Counted from the stretch's first letter, positions 8,966 through 18,382 are shown. The stretch: DNA of 55,524 nt from Myxacorys chilensis ATA2-1-KO14 (GCA_019359275.1 JAHHHP010000036.1:1-55524); one strand, 5' to 3'. Numbers and translations: made by a program. Notes: a model not told the origin generated them from the sequence alone.

Positions 8966-10168
8966 ATGGCAGAAATTGACGCTTTAGATGAGAAAATTAC
9001 CCGACTCAACCAGCGACTCAAAGCGGCGCAAATGGGTCTACAAATTGAGCGACGCGGCACAAAGCTCTGTTTGCGAGGAACACTGCCTCCCCGCCCTGGT
9101 AGCGCTAAACTGCGTCCGCACCAACAGCGCCTAAGTTTAGGGCTTCCCGCAACGGCTGCTGGCCTCAAACAAGCCGAACAAGAAGTCAAAATTATTGCAG
9201 GTCAACTTTTGCAAGATACGTTTGATTGGCAAAACTACCAAACGTTTTTGGGCGGGAAACGACTAAGTCAGATGAGCTTATCCGAACAGTTAGCCGCCTT
9301 TGAGCAGGATTTCTTATCGGAACTGCCTAGGCAACAGAATCCGGCAGCTACTAAGACGACGTGGGATTCAGCGTATGCGCCTTACATTAGGAAACTCGAT
9401 GCGATCGCGGTTGCTCATCCTAACCTGACGCTGGTAGAAGCCATCTATAAAACGGTCAACTCAACTGCAATACATTCGCGCAGTCGTCAGCTTTGCTGCA
9501 CCACCCTCAATGCGTTAGCGCAGTTTCTCAAGCTGCCTTTACCGACTGATCTGAAATCTTTAGCCGGAAACTATGGCACGAGCAAGACGCGATCGCGGAT
9601 GCTGCCAACCGATGAGGAAATTGTCTCCAATTGGGCAAAAATTCCGAATCCTGCCTGGCAGTTTGTTTACGGCGTGATGGCAACTTACGGACTCCGAAAT
9701 CACGAAGTTTTTTTCTGCAATTTCTCTGGCTTAAGCCGAAATAAAACAGCGATCGGGGACACGATGATCGAAGTATTGCCCACGACAAAAACGGGCAGTC
9801 ATCAAGTCTGGGCATTCTACCCAGAGTGGATCGACGAATTTGGGCTACGAGACATTCGTCTACCCGAGCTCGAAACCGATTTAACGAAAACAACGCTACA
9901 GCGGATTGGTCAGCGCGTTACGGCTCAGTTTCGTCGCTATGAGATTCCATTTTCACCCTATAATTTGCGTCACGCTTGGGCAGTGCGAACTATTCATTTT
10001 GGGTTGTCAGATACTGTAGCCGCCAAAATGATGGGTCATTCTGTCGCTATTCATACCCGTACCTACCACCAGTGGATCACAGCGCGAGATCAACAGCAAG
10101 CCGTCGATACGGCGCTGAGCGCCAAGCGCTACTCTGAAGAAACCGCAAGGAGGGGAAACTGGAGCTAA
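8966..10168 (+). CDS. Tyrosine recombinase-like protein, conserved cyanobacterial type
   Basis: 400 residues. The C-terminal half has catalytic-like residues: Arg in ATYGLRNHEVFF, the second region YNLRHAWAVR, and MMGHSVAIHTRTYHQW with the GH pair and a Tyr nine residues later. The usual H-x-L-R-H is Y-N-L-R-H here, so the first of these residues is altered. The N-terminal ~150 residues begin with a charged helix and a basic KLRPHQQRLSLGLPAT segment, then a DNA-binding-like region. No attachment sites, other phage genes or tRNA lie beside it, so it is more likely a resident recombinase-like gene seen widely in cyanobacterial chromosomes than the integrase of an element. The role is unknown. 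Confidence 0.75.
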   Translation: MAEIDALDEKITRLNQRLKAAQMGLQIERRGTKLCLRGTLPPRPGSAKLRPHQQRLSLGLPATAAGLKQAEQEVKIIAGQLLQDTFDWQNYQTFLGGKRLSQMSLSEQLAAFEQDFLSELPRQQNPAATKTTWDSAYAPYIRKLDAIAVAHPNLTLVEAIYKTVNSTAIHSRSRQLCCTTLNALAQFLKLPLPTDLKSLAGNYGTSKTRSRMLPTDEEIVSNWAKIPNPAWQFVYGVMATYGLRNHEVFFCNFSGLSRNKTAIGDTMIEVLPTTKTGSHQVWAFYPEWIDEFGLRDIRLPELETDLTKTTLQRIGQRVTAQFRRYEIPFSPYNLRHAWAVRTIHFGLSDTVAAKMMGHSVAIHTRTYHQWITARDQQQAVDTALSAKRYSEETARRGNWS

Positions 10169-10304
10169 TCGGACTAAATAACTTGTCAAAGTTAGATTGA
10201 TAGCTCGATCAAGAATGACGATTGCAAACGTTCTTAAATGAAGTTCAACTTGCCGTTAAACTCATAGTCCTTCGTATCAAAATTCATTCATCCCTGGCTT
10301 CTTC

Positions 10305-10937
10305 ATGGCAACCTTCCTCCGTGACCTCAGCTACCGCTATCAATGGCTCTATGACAGCATCTCTCGCCTTGCCGCCTTAACCGTTGGTGGCGAAGCTCGA
10401 TTTCGGCAGTTGGCATTGCAAGGACTCACGATTGAACCCGAAACAACGGTTTTGGATTTGTGTTGTGGAAGCGGTCAGACCACGGCGTTTTTAGTAGCGC
10501 GATCACATCACGTCACCGGACTCGATGCCTCTCCTCTATCAATTCAGCGCGCTCAGCGCAACGTTCCTGATGCCGAATATGTTCAGGCGTTTGCAGAAGA
10601 GATACCGCTTGCGAACAACACGTTTGATCTCGTTCATACGAGCGCGGCCATGCACGAAATGGAGGCTGATCAGCTAAAGCAGATTTTGCAAGAAGTCTAC
10701 CGAGTTCTTAAACCCGGAGGTTACTTTGCAATGGTCGATTTTCATGCTCCAACCAATCCGTTATTCTCGCCTGGATTAGCTGTATTTTTTTGGCTATTTG
10801 AGACAAAAACTGCTTGGCAATTGATTCAAACCAATCTTTCAGATGTGATGACAAATATCGGATTCACAAACTGCGATCGCACGCTCTATGCAGGCGGTAG
10901 CCTACAAGTCATTCAAGCGCAAAAACCAAGGGCATAA
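10305..10937 (+). CDS. Class I SAM-dependent methyltransferase
   Basis: 210 residues with a Rossmann-type methyltransferase core: motif I VLDLCCGSGQTTAFLV (residues ~49-64), HVTGLDASPLSI (acidic motif II), FDLVHTSAAMHEM, and VYRVLKPGGYFAMVDFHAP. It resembles UbiE/MenG-like cyanobacterial methyltransferases, and the hydrophobic segment FSPGLAVFFWLFET suggests a lipophilic substrate or membrane contact. The substrate cannot be assigned. A terminator-like hairpin follows directly at 10948-10985. It stands alone between two unrelated genes. Confidence 0.82.
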   Translation: MATFLRDLSYRYQWLYDSISRLAALTVGGEARFRQLALQGLTIEPETTVLDLCCGSGQTTAFLVARSHHVTGLDASPLSIQRAQRNVPDAEYVQAFAEEIPLANNTFDLVHTSAAMHEMEADQLKQILQEVYRVLKPGGYFAMVDFHAPTNPLFSPGLAVFFWLFETKTAWQLIQTNLSDVMTNIGFTNCDRTLYAGGSLQVIQAQKPRA

Positions 10938-10947
10938 GATTGAATTA

Positions 10948-10985
10948 AAAAGAGTGCAGCAGACTTAAATCTACTACACTCTTTT
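10948..10985 (+). terminator. Terminator-like hairpin after methyltransferase
   Basis: AAAAGAGTG ... CACTCTTTT with an inner AGA/TCT pairing and TTTT at the 3' side. It lies 11 nt after the methyltransferase stop. The arms are AT-flanked, so it may work in both directions. Confidence 0.6.
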
Positions 10986-11364
10986 GGTTAAGTATAAGGG
11001 GTTAGAAATAGAGGGTTAGAAATAGGTGAGAAACATAGTAGGGGATTTGCTTGAGCGGGTCAGAGGAATTATTTCGTCTGGCCTTTGTTTTGCTCATGTG
11101 AATAACTTAACGTGTCACCCTAGAGGAACCGACCTATCTTGAGATAGATCGTGATTCAATCAAAAGATGGAATCACAAAATTACTTCTCCTTGCGATCGC
11201 AAAGAATTGTAACTACGTTCAATTCACTCTTCGCGTCTTATGATAAAGGTATGATTCACCTGATCTAGTAAGTATCTAGTAAGTGAAAAGTTGACTGTTT
11301 ATCTTTTTACAGACATTACTAGTAAGGTTGTGATTTCTACCGGCAAAGTATTCGCAAAACTATG
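10986..11364. other. Intergenic region with a tandem 11-bp repeat
   Basis: No gene seen. ATCTAGTAAGT occurs twice with no gap (11263-11273, 11274-11284), and a related ACTAGTAAGG lies about 40 bp further right. The tandem copy could be a protein-binding site. It lies downstream of both neighbours (methyltransferase and argJ point toward each other). Confidence 0.45.
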
Positions 11365-12636
11365 TTATGTGGTGTACTCAGCGTTAATCTTCACATAGTC
11401 ATAACTGAGGTCACAGCCCCAAGCTGTACCTTGTCCAGAACCGTTACCTATACTTACGGAAATCACGACTGGATGATCAAGCGACTGTGCAGTTAAGCCC
11501 TCTACGGAAGAGTCCACACTCGCCTCGGCTTGCTGCTTCAAATACTGGTTTGCCGCTTTGCGATCAAACTCCTGTGGTTGTCCGTTCTGTAGAAGCAAGA
11601 AGTCGCCAAGCTGAATATTCAGTTCGTCTTGGTTAAACGGCACGCCTGCGCGTCCTGCTGCCCCTGCGATTCTACCCCAGTTTGGATCGCGTCCAAAAAT
11701 GGCAGATTTAACAAGCAATGATCCAGCGATCGTGCGAGCGACGCGCCGTGCGGCTTCATCGTAAGGCGCGCCCGTGACGCGAACTTCAATCAGACAGGTT
11801 GCGCCTTCGCCGTCTCGTGCGATCGCTTTGGCTAAGTGAATGCAAACCTCGGTCAACATCGCCTCTAGCTTTTCGGCTTCAGGCCCCATGTCGGTGATAG
11901 CGGGAGTTCGCGATTCTCCATTAGCTAAGGCAATCAACGAATCATTCGTGCTGGTGTCTCCATCGACCGTGATCTGATTAAAACTCTGATCGGCAGCCCG
12001 ACTGAGCATTTGTTGCCAAAGATGAGGTGAGACGGCTGCATCACAGGTAACAAACGCCAGCATTGTTGCCATGTTGGGATGGATCATCCCCGAGCCTTTG
12101 GCAATTCCTCCAATTCTGACCGGGCGATCGCCGATCACCGTTTCGAGCGCAATGGATTTTGTGACTAAATCTGTCGTCGCGATCGCTTTTGCCGCCGCCT
12201 CCGAACCTGTCTCACTCACACTTTCTAGCAAATGCGGAATGCTTGAGCGTAACGCATCCATTTTGATGCGTTGTCCAATCACTCCCGTAGATGCCAACAG
12301 CACCAGATCAGAAGAAATGTTTAATCCTTGGGCAATCAGTCGAGCGCATTCTTGAGCGTCGATGATGCCGGGAAGACCAGTAGCGGCATTGGCTTGTCCA
12401 GCATTACACAGAATGGCGCGAGCCGTAGGCTTAGCTTGTAGCTGTTCGCGGCAGTAATCAACGCAGGCAGCGCGGACATGGCTCGTTGTAAAGACCCCGG
12501 CTGCGATCGCATCAACGTCTGAAACAATCAAGGCTAAATCTGGCAAGCCAGAGGGTTTGAGTCCGGCTGTGATGCCTGCGGCTCGATACCCTTTGGGCGC
12601 GGTCACTCCCCCAGAAATTTGCGTCCAGTCGCTCAT
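11365..12636 (-). CDS. argJ: Bifunctional glutamate N-acetyltransferase / amino-acid acetyltransferase
   Basis: Transfers acetyl from N-acetylornithine to glutamate (and can use acetyl-CoA), recycling acetyl groups in arginine synthesis. 423 residues. The precursor self-cleaves before a conserved Thr in PNMATMLAFVTCDA, here Thr191, which becomes the N-terminal nucleophile of the beta chain. GVTAPKGYRAAGITAGLK, ILCNAGQANAATG, KGSGMIHPNMA and IFGRDPNWGRIAGAAGRAG are all family signatures; VDGDTSTNDSLIALANG is also intact. It is the last gene before the plasmid-like replication module. Confidence 0.96.
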   Translation of the reverse strand: MSDWTQISGGVTAPKGYRAAGITAGLKPSGLPDLALIVSDVDAIAAGVFTTSHVRAACVDYCREQLQAKPTARAILCNAGQANAATGLPGIIDAQECARLIAQGLNISSDLVLLASTGVIGQRIKMDALRSSIPHLLESVSETGSEAAAKAIATTDLVTKSIALETVIGDRPVRIGGIAKGSGMIHPNMATMLAFVTCDAAVSPHLWQQMLSRAADQSFNQITVDGDTSTNDSLIALANGESRTPAITDMGPEAEKLEAMLTEVCIHLAKAIARDGEGATCLIEVRVTGAPYDEAARRVARTIAGSLLVKSAIFGRDPNWGRIAGAAGRAGVPFNQDELNIQLGDFLLLQNGQPQEFDRKAANQYLKQQAEASVDSSVEGLTAQSLDHPVVISVSIGNGSGQGTAWGCDLSYDYVKINAEYTT

Positions 12637-12814
12637 AATGTGTAGCTCGTAGTGTGTGGATGATCATTAGACCAAGCGTCACTTGATGCAAAAAAGCATA
12701 GCTTGGAGCGTCGCTGTTTTTAGTATTTTGTTAACGATCCATCACGCTTTAAATCTGTTTTTGTGATGCAATTCGCGGCCAATCAAGCGTGCGATCGCGG
12801 TAGCCGTCGCAACT

Positions 12815-15800
12815 CTAATGCTCGTCTTCTGCCTGCCCAATCCAATCGTCCATTTCACCCAAGGAACTGCATCCTGTCACCTCCATCAAGGTTTGCAAGA
12901 GTGACTGATCCCGCTTCTCCCACTCGGCAAAAATGGTATTCCGTTCATCTTCGGGAGGAAAGTACTTGTAAACTCGCGGGCCTCCACGACGCCCATCGGT
13001 TGCCACATCGCGGCCTGTACACGTCAGTTTGACGCCAATTTTACTGAGCAACGCCTGAGAGATTGCCATTGGTGCTTGCTTCTCAGTTACAGTAATGCCA
13101 AACAAAGTTTTTACGTCTTCTCGACACTCTAATGCGCGTGCCGCAATAAATTGAACTAAGTCATCAGTGGCTCGAATTTTCTCATTGGGTGTGAGAAACT
13201 CCAGCACTCGGAAGGTTCTTAATGCTTCTACTTGTGCTGTTAGTAATTTCACATCTTGTAGTGAAATTTTTCCATTACCCCGCTCAAGATGATCTTCTAG
13301 CTCTTGCATATCATGCAGCCGTACATAATCTGGATCGTGAGTTAGGTAATAATGCAATCGCAGTTGCGCATACCAACCATTATCATCTTTGAGCTTTAGT
13401 TCGGGCGTAACATGGGTGGTTGCATAGCGTTTTTGCAATTCATGCTTGCATTTGCTATTGCGTCGCTGAGTCGTTTGATGAATCTGTTCTTTAATGTCGC
13501 TGTATTCTTCAGGCGTAATTTCTGGAGAATCGGAGACTGCGATCGCTTCGGCAGTTTGGTTGCGCGTCCGAATCGCTGCCACGAGTTGAGCCACCTGTTC
13601 TGCGGCTTGAGCATCGTGCCGCCAGCCCAAAAACTCAAATCCTGGAACCTGTAACGTACCATTTGCTAGATCTTGCTGCATCTGCTCGGTCGCTTGCCCC
13701 AAAATCTTTTCTACATCATCGGTGACAACAGTTACGGTATGACCTTCGAGCCGCAATCCGCGTCGCAACTCTTGCCGATAGCGCCATAACGAAGCATTCA
13801 CTCGCGCTGCCATTTTTGCCCATGTCCGCAGTGCGATCGGATCGCTTTGTTCGTCCAAATCGAAATCAACATCCTTGAGCAGTGAAATATTGTAGCGAAC
13901 CGCTTTTGTCATCGATTGAGCCACATCACGGTAGTTACAGCTTCCGTTGCCGATTTTGCCGTGTCCAAAGTGGGCTGCCCAAACATAGCGGGGAACCGCT
14001 TCTCGGACTCTCGCTAAGGCTTGACGAGATTCAGAATCGGGCGTCACGCCTTGAAAGATGCCAAATACTGCTTTGAAATGTCCGCGTACATCAATCGAAA
14101 CGCCAGTACCAATGGTAGGAGTCGCAAGAACAACATCATAATCAGAAATAACATCGTTAATGCGCTCGACAATACGATAGGCAGCATGATCCGGATCAGA
14201 AACGGTTTCGCTATCAATTCTCAAAATCCGTTTGCTGGGAAATTGCAGCCGTAGATACGTTTCTAAATTCTTAGAACTCCATCGCCCCCGCACCTTCTGA
14301 GAATCAAGACAAACAAACGCTGCACCTGTTGCTAGAACTTGCTCCATTCGCGCTAACAGAGGCGACGGATTTTTGGTGTCATACAGAGACACATCCCAAG
14401 CAACATCAGGCTGCCATTGGTTAACAACCAGCCAAGGCGTAATTGGAACCTCTGACAAGCTTTTGAGGTAGTCAACGCTAGCATCCGATAAGTCGGCATC
14501 TTGCGCCACAATTAGACCACCCGTTGAAAAAACAACATCTGCTAATTCTTTCAGCGTTTCTAAAATTTTGACCCGCTGCATATAGCAGGTGGCGCTATTG
14601 AGGGCGTGCCATAGCACTTGTTCCACTTCGTCGAGAATGACGATCGCACCTTCCCACTCTTCGGGGTTAAATCGCGCTTTTGAATTGGGATGAAGCGAGT
14701 CGATACAAAGTCCATATCCACTGACGCCTTGGTTCTCGGACTCTTGCAGTTCTTCTAGCCACCCCAAACCCAAGCTCTGGCAGATAGCTTTACCAAGCTG
14801 AATCCGATGGGTAATCACAAGGACTTTACGATCGGCTCCATCGGGTTGCTGCGAAGCACTAATTGTTTTCTGGATTAAGTGTTGCAGTGCTGTGGTTTTA
14901 CCAGTGCCCTTTGCACTCTTGACACAGGCTAAACCCGATTCTGGATACGGTAACTCACCCAAAAACGGTTGATTGAGCGTAACGCTAGGTGTGTGAGTTA
15001 GCATCCACAGCCGGGATGCTTGCCAAAACTCTAGCTCGATTGCTGTGTCGTATAGCTTATTAAATTCAATCGGATCATGAGCGACAACAAAATCGTCAAC
15101 GCCTTTTTCGGGTCCTGGTAAATTGATGATCTTAACAACGCACCCTGTATTGGTTAACAGTTGTCCGAGCCGGGATGTTGCCAAAAAGATATGCTGTAGG
15201 GTTTTCGGCTTCGTTTCATAGTCAAAACAGATGTACACCGATCGTTCTGCTGTTGCAAAGAATGCCAGCTCTGCGATCAGTTGGCGCGTCTCACGGCGGT
15301 AGCCGCTAAAAATTCCGGGCAGCGCGATCGCAGCATAGCCCAGACTCAGCAAGCATCCCGCTTTTTTTTCACCCTCGGTTAGCGTGATTGGAATATTGGT
15401 TTTCCAAACCCATTCCCAAAAGTTAGAGTACTCGTGTTCCGCCTTGTCAATCTCTATTCCATACCGGTTCGCAACTTGCACCCAAATATGGCGCGGAACG
15501 TCCAGCAGAACGAGACGGCTCGAACCCTTACCTAGCGCAGGGCTGAGATATTTTGCAGGCTTATTTTGCCGATCAAACACAGGAGTATCGGCATCTGGCT
15601 TAAACCGTCCCCAATACATGCGCTGCCAGTTGTTGAACGGATCGAGTCCGCTCACCCACCAACCACGCATCGTTTCTCTTGCTTGCGGCCCAAAGCGAGT
15701 CACTTTCCAGTTCAGGGCTTCTGCGATCGGGTAGGACACTTCACGGGTAAACGGATCGATCCCCGTATCGTGCAATGTCCGCACATTGAGCCGAATGATT

Positions 15801-15946
15801 GCGGGGTCAACGCCGCTCGATCGCCATTCCTGCTCATGGCTAGCATCTAGGGGCGAGTAGGTTAGCTGAGCGTTCGCCGAAATTTGAATCGCTGAGATTT
15901 GAATCGCTGAAAGTGCTCCCGCAGGAGCAATGAGGCTTGAAACCAT
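12815..15946 (-). CDS. CyRepA1-like plasmid replication protein (DUF3854 + helicase-like)
   Basis: 1043 residues; AGGAGA lies 6 nt upstream of the ATG. After a short N-terminal tandem repeat (AIQISAIQISA) comes a region ending in a DUF3854/TOPRIM-like domain with LTEGEKKAGCLLSLGYAAIA and ERSVYICFDYETKP. A superfamily-2/primase-helicase-like ATPase follows: Walker A VKSAKGTGKTTAL (Lys350), Walker B AIVILDEVEQ near residue 438, and VVLATPTIGTGVSIDVRG as a later helicase motif with ALARVREAVPRYVWAA. This architecture matches the CyRepA family known to drive cyanobacterial plasmid replication. It is divergent from a Rep-like gene across an iteron region (16347-16709). What is odd is its place: between argJ and rpsU on the chromosome. 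No frameshift or truncation is visible, so it appears intact. Confidence 0.85.
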   Translation of the reverse strand: MVSSLIAPAGALSAIQISAIQISANAQLTYSPLDASHEQEWRSSGVDPAIIRLNVRTLHDTGIDPFTREVSYPIAEALNWKVTRFGPQARETMRGWWVSGLDPFNNWQRMYWGRFKPDADTPVFDRQNKPAKYLSPALGKGSSRLVLLDVPRHIWVQVANRYGIEIDKAEHEYSNFWEWVWKTNIPITLTEGEKKAGCLLSLGYAAIALPGIFSGYRRETRQLIAELAFFATAERSVYICFDYETKPKTLQHIFLATSRLGQLLTNTGCVVKIINLPGPEKGVDDFVVAHDPIEFNKLYDTAIELEFWQASRLWMLTHTPSVTLNQPFLGELPYPESGLACVKSAKGTGKTTALQHLIQKTISASQQPDGADRKVLVITHRIQLGKAICQSLGLGWLEELQESENQGVSGYGLCIDSLHPNSKARFNPEEWEGAIVILDEVEQVLWHALNSATCYMQRVKILETLKELADVVFSTGGLIVAQDADLSDASVDYLKSLSEVPITPWLVVNQWQPDVAWDVSLYDTKNPSPLLARMEQVLATGAAFVCLDSQKVRGRWSSKNLETYLRLQFPSKRILRIDSETVSDPDHAAYRIVERINDVISDYDVVLATPTIGTGVSIDVRGHFKAVFGIFQGVTPDSESRQALARVREAVPRYVWAAHFGHGKIGNGSCNYRDVAQSMTKAVRYNISLLKDVDFDLDEQSDPIALRTWAKMAARVNASLWRYRQELRRGLRLEGHTVTVVTDDVEKILGQATEQMQQDLANGTLQVPGFEFLGWRHDAQAAEQVAQLVAAIRTRNQTAEAIAVSDSPEITPEEYSDIKEQIHQTTQRRNSKCKHELQKRYATTHVTPELKLKDDNGWYAQLRLHYYLTHDPDYVRLHDMQELEDHLERGNGKISLQDVKLLTAQVEALRTFRVLEFLTPNEKIRATDDLVQFIAARALECREDVKTLFGITVTEKQAPMAISQALLSKIGVKLTCTGRDVATDGRRGGPRVYKYFPPEDERNTIFAEWEKRDQSLLQTLMEVTGCSSLGEMDDWIGQAEDEH

Positions 15947-16042
15947 CAGTGTCTCCTGGGGTTAAACGTAAAATTGACAGCAAAAATAGGGGACTAGCGC
16001 AGAGCTAGAACACTTGATAGAATTTTTGAACATAGAAATCAA

Positions 16043-16059
16043 TCCCAATCTGATTGGGA
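16043..16059. promoter_or_regulatory. Inverted repeat upstream of the CyRepA gene
   Basis: TCCCAATC, one T, GATTGGGA: a perfect 8-bp dyad about 100 bp upstream of the CyRepA start. The position fits an operator for autoregulation of the replication gene; that role is inference. Confidence 0.45.
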
Positions 16060-16346
16060 ATTAAGGTTGATTGTGACCCCTTGGGCTGACTGTGGTAGGG
16101 ACGCTCAGGGGGTCTTGCTTATGCTGTGAATATGGGGTGTTAAGCAGACCACACTAGATTGGGGCATTTTGAACTTGTGGTAGAAAGTCCAGATTGCCTG
16201 TTGATCTCGTGTGCTGCTTGCCCAATGAAAATCGAATGAATCAAAGTTGATAAAGTTATTGCGCCTCGAATGGTGGTAGACATCCTCGACGTTGTGAGAG
16301 ATTAACACTGCAAAATCTAGATCGACAAGGGGGTAAAATCGACTAT

Positions 16347-16709
16347 ACGCAGAAGTTACAGGACTAAGATCCGACAGTGTTACAGGGCAAGAACAGACGC
16401 CAGAGTTGCAGGCTTGCAAGCTGTTTCTGCAAAAAAAATTCCGAACGATAAAGCCTAATGTTCGAGAAGTGACGTCAAGAAATCAAGGATGCATTTAGCT
16501 CTAAAGGCGCAGCTTCTAAAGGAAGTGCTCCACACTCTTCCAAAAGGATTTGGTGTCGCATTTCAAGCTAAAATTGGACGCCAGCGTTACAGAATAGGCA
16601 AGCCGACAGAAGTGCGCGGAGAGACATAATCTGCGCTAAAGTTACAGGCTGAAATTAAACGCTGAAGTTACAGGCAATAGTGCGAAAATCATACGATAGC
16701 GTTACGGCA
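16347..16709 (+). repeat. Seven iterons, consensus ACGCYARHGTTACAGGC
   Basis: Direct repeats, all in the same orientation, start at 16347, 16371, 16397, 16578, 16633, 16659 and 16693. Each has an ACGC-like element exactly 8 nt ahead of GTTACAGG or a one- or two-base variant (for example ACGCAGAAGTTACAGG, ACGCCAGAGTTGCAGG, ACGCTGAAGTTACAGG, ACGATAGCGTTACGGC). Close spacings of 24 and 26 bp in both clusters approximate two or more helical turns. Direct, phased repeats beside a rep gene are the hallmark of iteron-controlled origins. Confidence 0.8.
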
Positions 16710-16897
16710 GAATTGAGCTCGACTTCTACATCTGGGGAATGAATCGAAGGTTTAGGCTCTAATCCCCTAGATATAGCGTCTAACCTCTAGACAAAATCGA
16801 AAGGGTGAGGCACTATATGTGGGGTCTTCAGTTCTAAGCCTCTGATTACAGACGGCTCATAACTGACCCTGATTCTTCACCCCCGTTGTTCCAAGTA

Positions 16898-17980
16898 ATG
16901 AAAAATGTAGAAGCGACTTTTCCAGTTGATAGCCAATTGCTGATGGTGTTGCCCCGTGCCAGTGCATCAATTCGGCATCCCGACGCTGGAATACCTACGT
17001 TGCGATCAGATGCTGACGGCTACTATTTGGAACTGCGTGTCGAGGCGGACAGAACAGATGACAGCGAACTGGCGCTGACTCGCCGCGTGCCGCTCGAGAA
17101 TCTTTCTGCGGAAGAATGGGAAGACCTGAAAGCGGAATACGCTAAACTCGATTGGTCAATTTGTGCGACAAAGGGCGTTAGTAACGGACTTGAGAAAATT
17201 CAGGATCGCAAAACTCAGCGTTTATTTATGGCGCTGATTACGTTTCTCAATCCGCGTCAGGTGTCAATTGTGTTGTACCTCTATAAACTAGCCGCGCAGC
17301 AAGGAACAGGCCCGATTGTCACGTTTCGCTCGAACGATTTGTTGGAGAGTCTAGGATACACTCGCACCAAAGATGGAGGATTTGCCTCAAAGCTGCGATC
17401 GCAACTCAATTGCGATTTGGTGAACCTTCATAGAACAGAATTAGTATTAGCCCAATCGTTTAGAAAGAACCATCAAAATCGCGCCGCTAAGGTGATGATC
17501 AAGAGCATTTTACGCATCAAAGATTATGAAATTGATCATGTTCCACGCGATTTTGATCTCGTCAAAGCCGCCGATTACACTTATGAACTAGCAGATTCTT
17601 ACACTATTTCCCTAGAGTTCTTCGATGGTCCTGCTCGAACGGGGGACTGCGTTTTCTTCTCTAATAGCTTCGACATTACTCAAAAGCTAGGCAGTAGTGC
17701 GAAATCAGATTACAAAACAAAACTATTGGTCTACTTAGCGAGTCGAATGAAGTGGGACACGCTACACGAAGGACAGTTTGTTTCGATTTCTAAAAAATAT
17801 TTGTTTAAGAACTTAGACTTATTTGGGAGTAATTCTTCTCGAAATAATCAAATCTTTTGGCGTACCGTCGATGAACTAACGCAAGACGGCTACATTTTTG
17901 GAGCGCAAGAACTGCCGGGAAAAAACAAAATTTCAACTATTCAATTCCAGATTAACGTCGCCAAACTGAAATGTGCGTGA
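16898..17980 (+). CDS. Putative iteron-binding replication initiator-like protein
   Basis: 360 residues from ATG at 16898 (the frame reaches a TTG at 16886). No Walker motif. Two segments look like winged helix-turn-helix domains: RQVSIVLYLYKLAAQQ ... FRSNDLLESLGYTR around residues 130-170, and YKTKLLVYLASRMKW ... SISKKYLFKNLDLFG around 270-320 followed by the beta-hairpin-like KISTIQFQINVAKLK. A duplicated winged-helix layout is typical of plasmid iteron-binding initiators (RepE/pi-like), but I do not recognise this family by sequence. The gene starts about 190 bp after the last iteron and is divergent from CyRepA. Function is inferred mostly from position. Confidence 0.6.
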   Translation: MKNVEATFPVDSQLLMVLPRASASIRHPDAGIPTLRSDADGYYLELRVEADRTDDSELALTRRVPLENLSAEEWEDLKAEYAKLDWSICATKGVSNGLEKIQDRKTQRLFMALITFLNPRQVSIVLYLYKLAAQQGTGPIVTFRSNDLLESLGYTRTKDGGFASKLRSQLNCDLVNLHRTELVLAQSFRKNHQNRAAKVMIKSILRIKDYEIDHVPRDFDLVKAADYTYELADSYTISLEFFDGPARTGDCVFFSNSFDITQKLGSSAKSDYKTKLLVYLASRMKWDTLHEGQFVSISKKYLFKNLDLFGSNSSRNNQIFWRTVDELTQDGYIFGAQELPGKNKISTIQFQINVAKLKCA

Positions 17981-18021
17981 AGCAGCCTATCTAGAACACT
18001 CTGGGTCTAAAACTTCTGCCT

Positions 18022-18074
18022 AAAACTAAAGATGCGATCGCGGCTTTTCTTCACGCGATCGCATCTTTAGTTTT
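18022..18074. terminator. Bidirectional terminator with perfect 21-bp arms
   Basis: Arms 18022-18042 and 18054-18074 (AAAACTAAAGATGCGATCGCG and its exact complement) with an 11-nt loop. Each arm ends in a T run in its own direction and contains a HIP1 octamer. It lies between the convergent Rep-like gene and rpsU and closes the replication module. Confidence 0.8.
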
Positions 18075-18092
18075 AAGTAGTAGCTTCAAAAA

Positions 18093-18284
18093 TTAATTGC
18101 GAGACCCACCGCGCTTTCTCTGCTTATGCTTTGCTAAAGCTTTGCGCTTCCGTTTCTCAATTGGCGTCTCAAAAAAGCGATGTTTCCGCATATCGGGGAA
18201 AATTTCTGCTTTAGAAACTTCACGCTTAAATCGACGCAAAACAGAATCAATTCTTTCGTCTTCACCTGGAATAACTTGCGGCAT
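18093..18284 (-). CDS. rpsU: 30S ribosomal protein bS21, first copy
   Basis: 63 residues starting [26 protein letters not shown] and ending in a Lys/Arg-rich tail ([23 protein letters not shown]), the standard S21 pattern. It binds near the anti-Shine-Dalgarno region of the 30S subunit. It lies downstream of rbp on the same strand, an arrangement common in cyanobacteria where rpsU follows RNA-binding protein genes. A strong terminator (18354-18382) lies between them. A second rpsU occurs at 49499-49678. Confidence 0.95.
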   Translation of the reverse strand: MPQVIPGEDERIDSVLRRFKREVSKAEIFPDMRKHRFFETPIEKRKRKALAKHKQRKRGGSRN

Positions 18285-18353
18285 CCTTTTCTCCTTACGA
18301 ATCGACGTAGGTTTAGTCTAGACTCAATTCAGCGATCTAGCAAAACCTTTTAA

Positions 18354-18382
18354 TAAAAAAGGCAGACAAGGCGTCTGCCTTC
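18354..18382 (-). terminator. Rho-independent terminator between rbp and rpsU
   Basis: On the minus strand: AGGCAGAC, loop GCCTT, GTCTGCCT followed directly by TTTTTT. It lies after rbp and before rpsU, so rpsU would be transcribed by readthrough or its own promoter. Confidence 0.8.

Larger units (their letters stand above)
15947..16897. other. Putative replication origin region between two rep genes
   Basis: A 950-bp gene-free region between divergent replication genes. It holds seven iterons (16347-16709), an inverted repeat (16043-16059) near the CyRepA promoter and AT-rich tracts such as the A8 run near 16431. Short frames here (for example 16105-16419 on the minus strand) read through the iterons and are not credible genes. 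The arrangement is that of a plasmid origin. Confidence 0.65.

Noticed and set aside
8966..10168. Prophage or element around the integrase-like gene
   Set aside because: No tRNA, direct repeat or accessory genes nearby; neighbours are core genes.
16105..16419. 104-codon minus-strand ORF in the origin region
   Set aside because: It covers three iterons and lacks protein-like composition.
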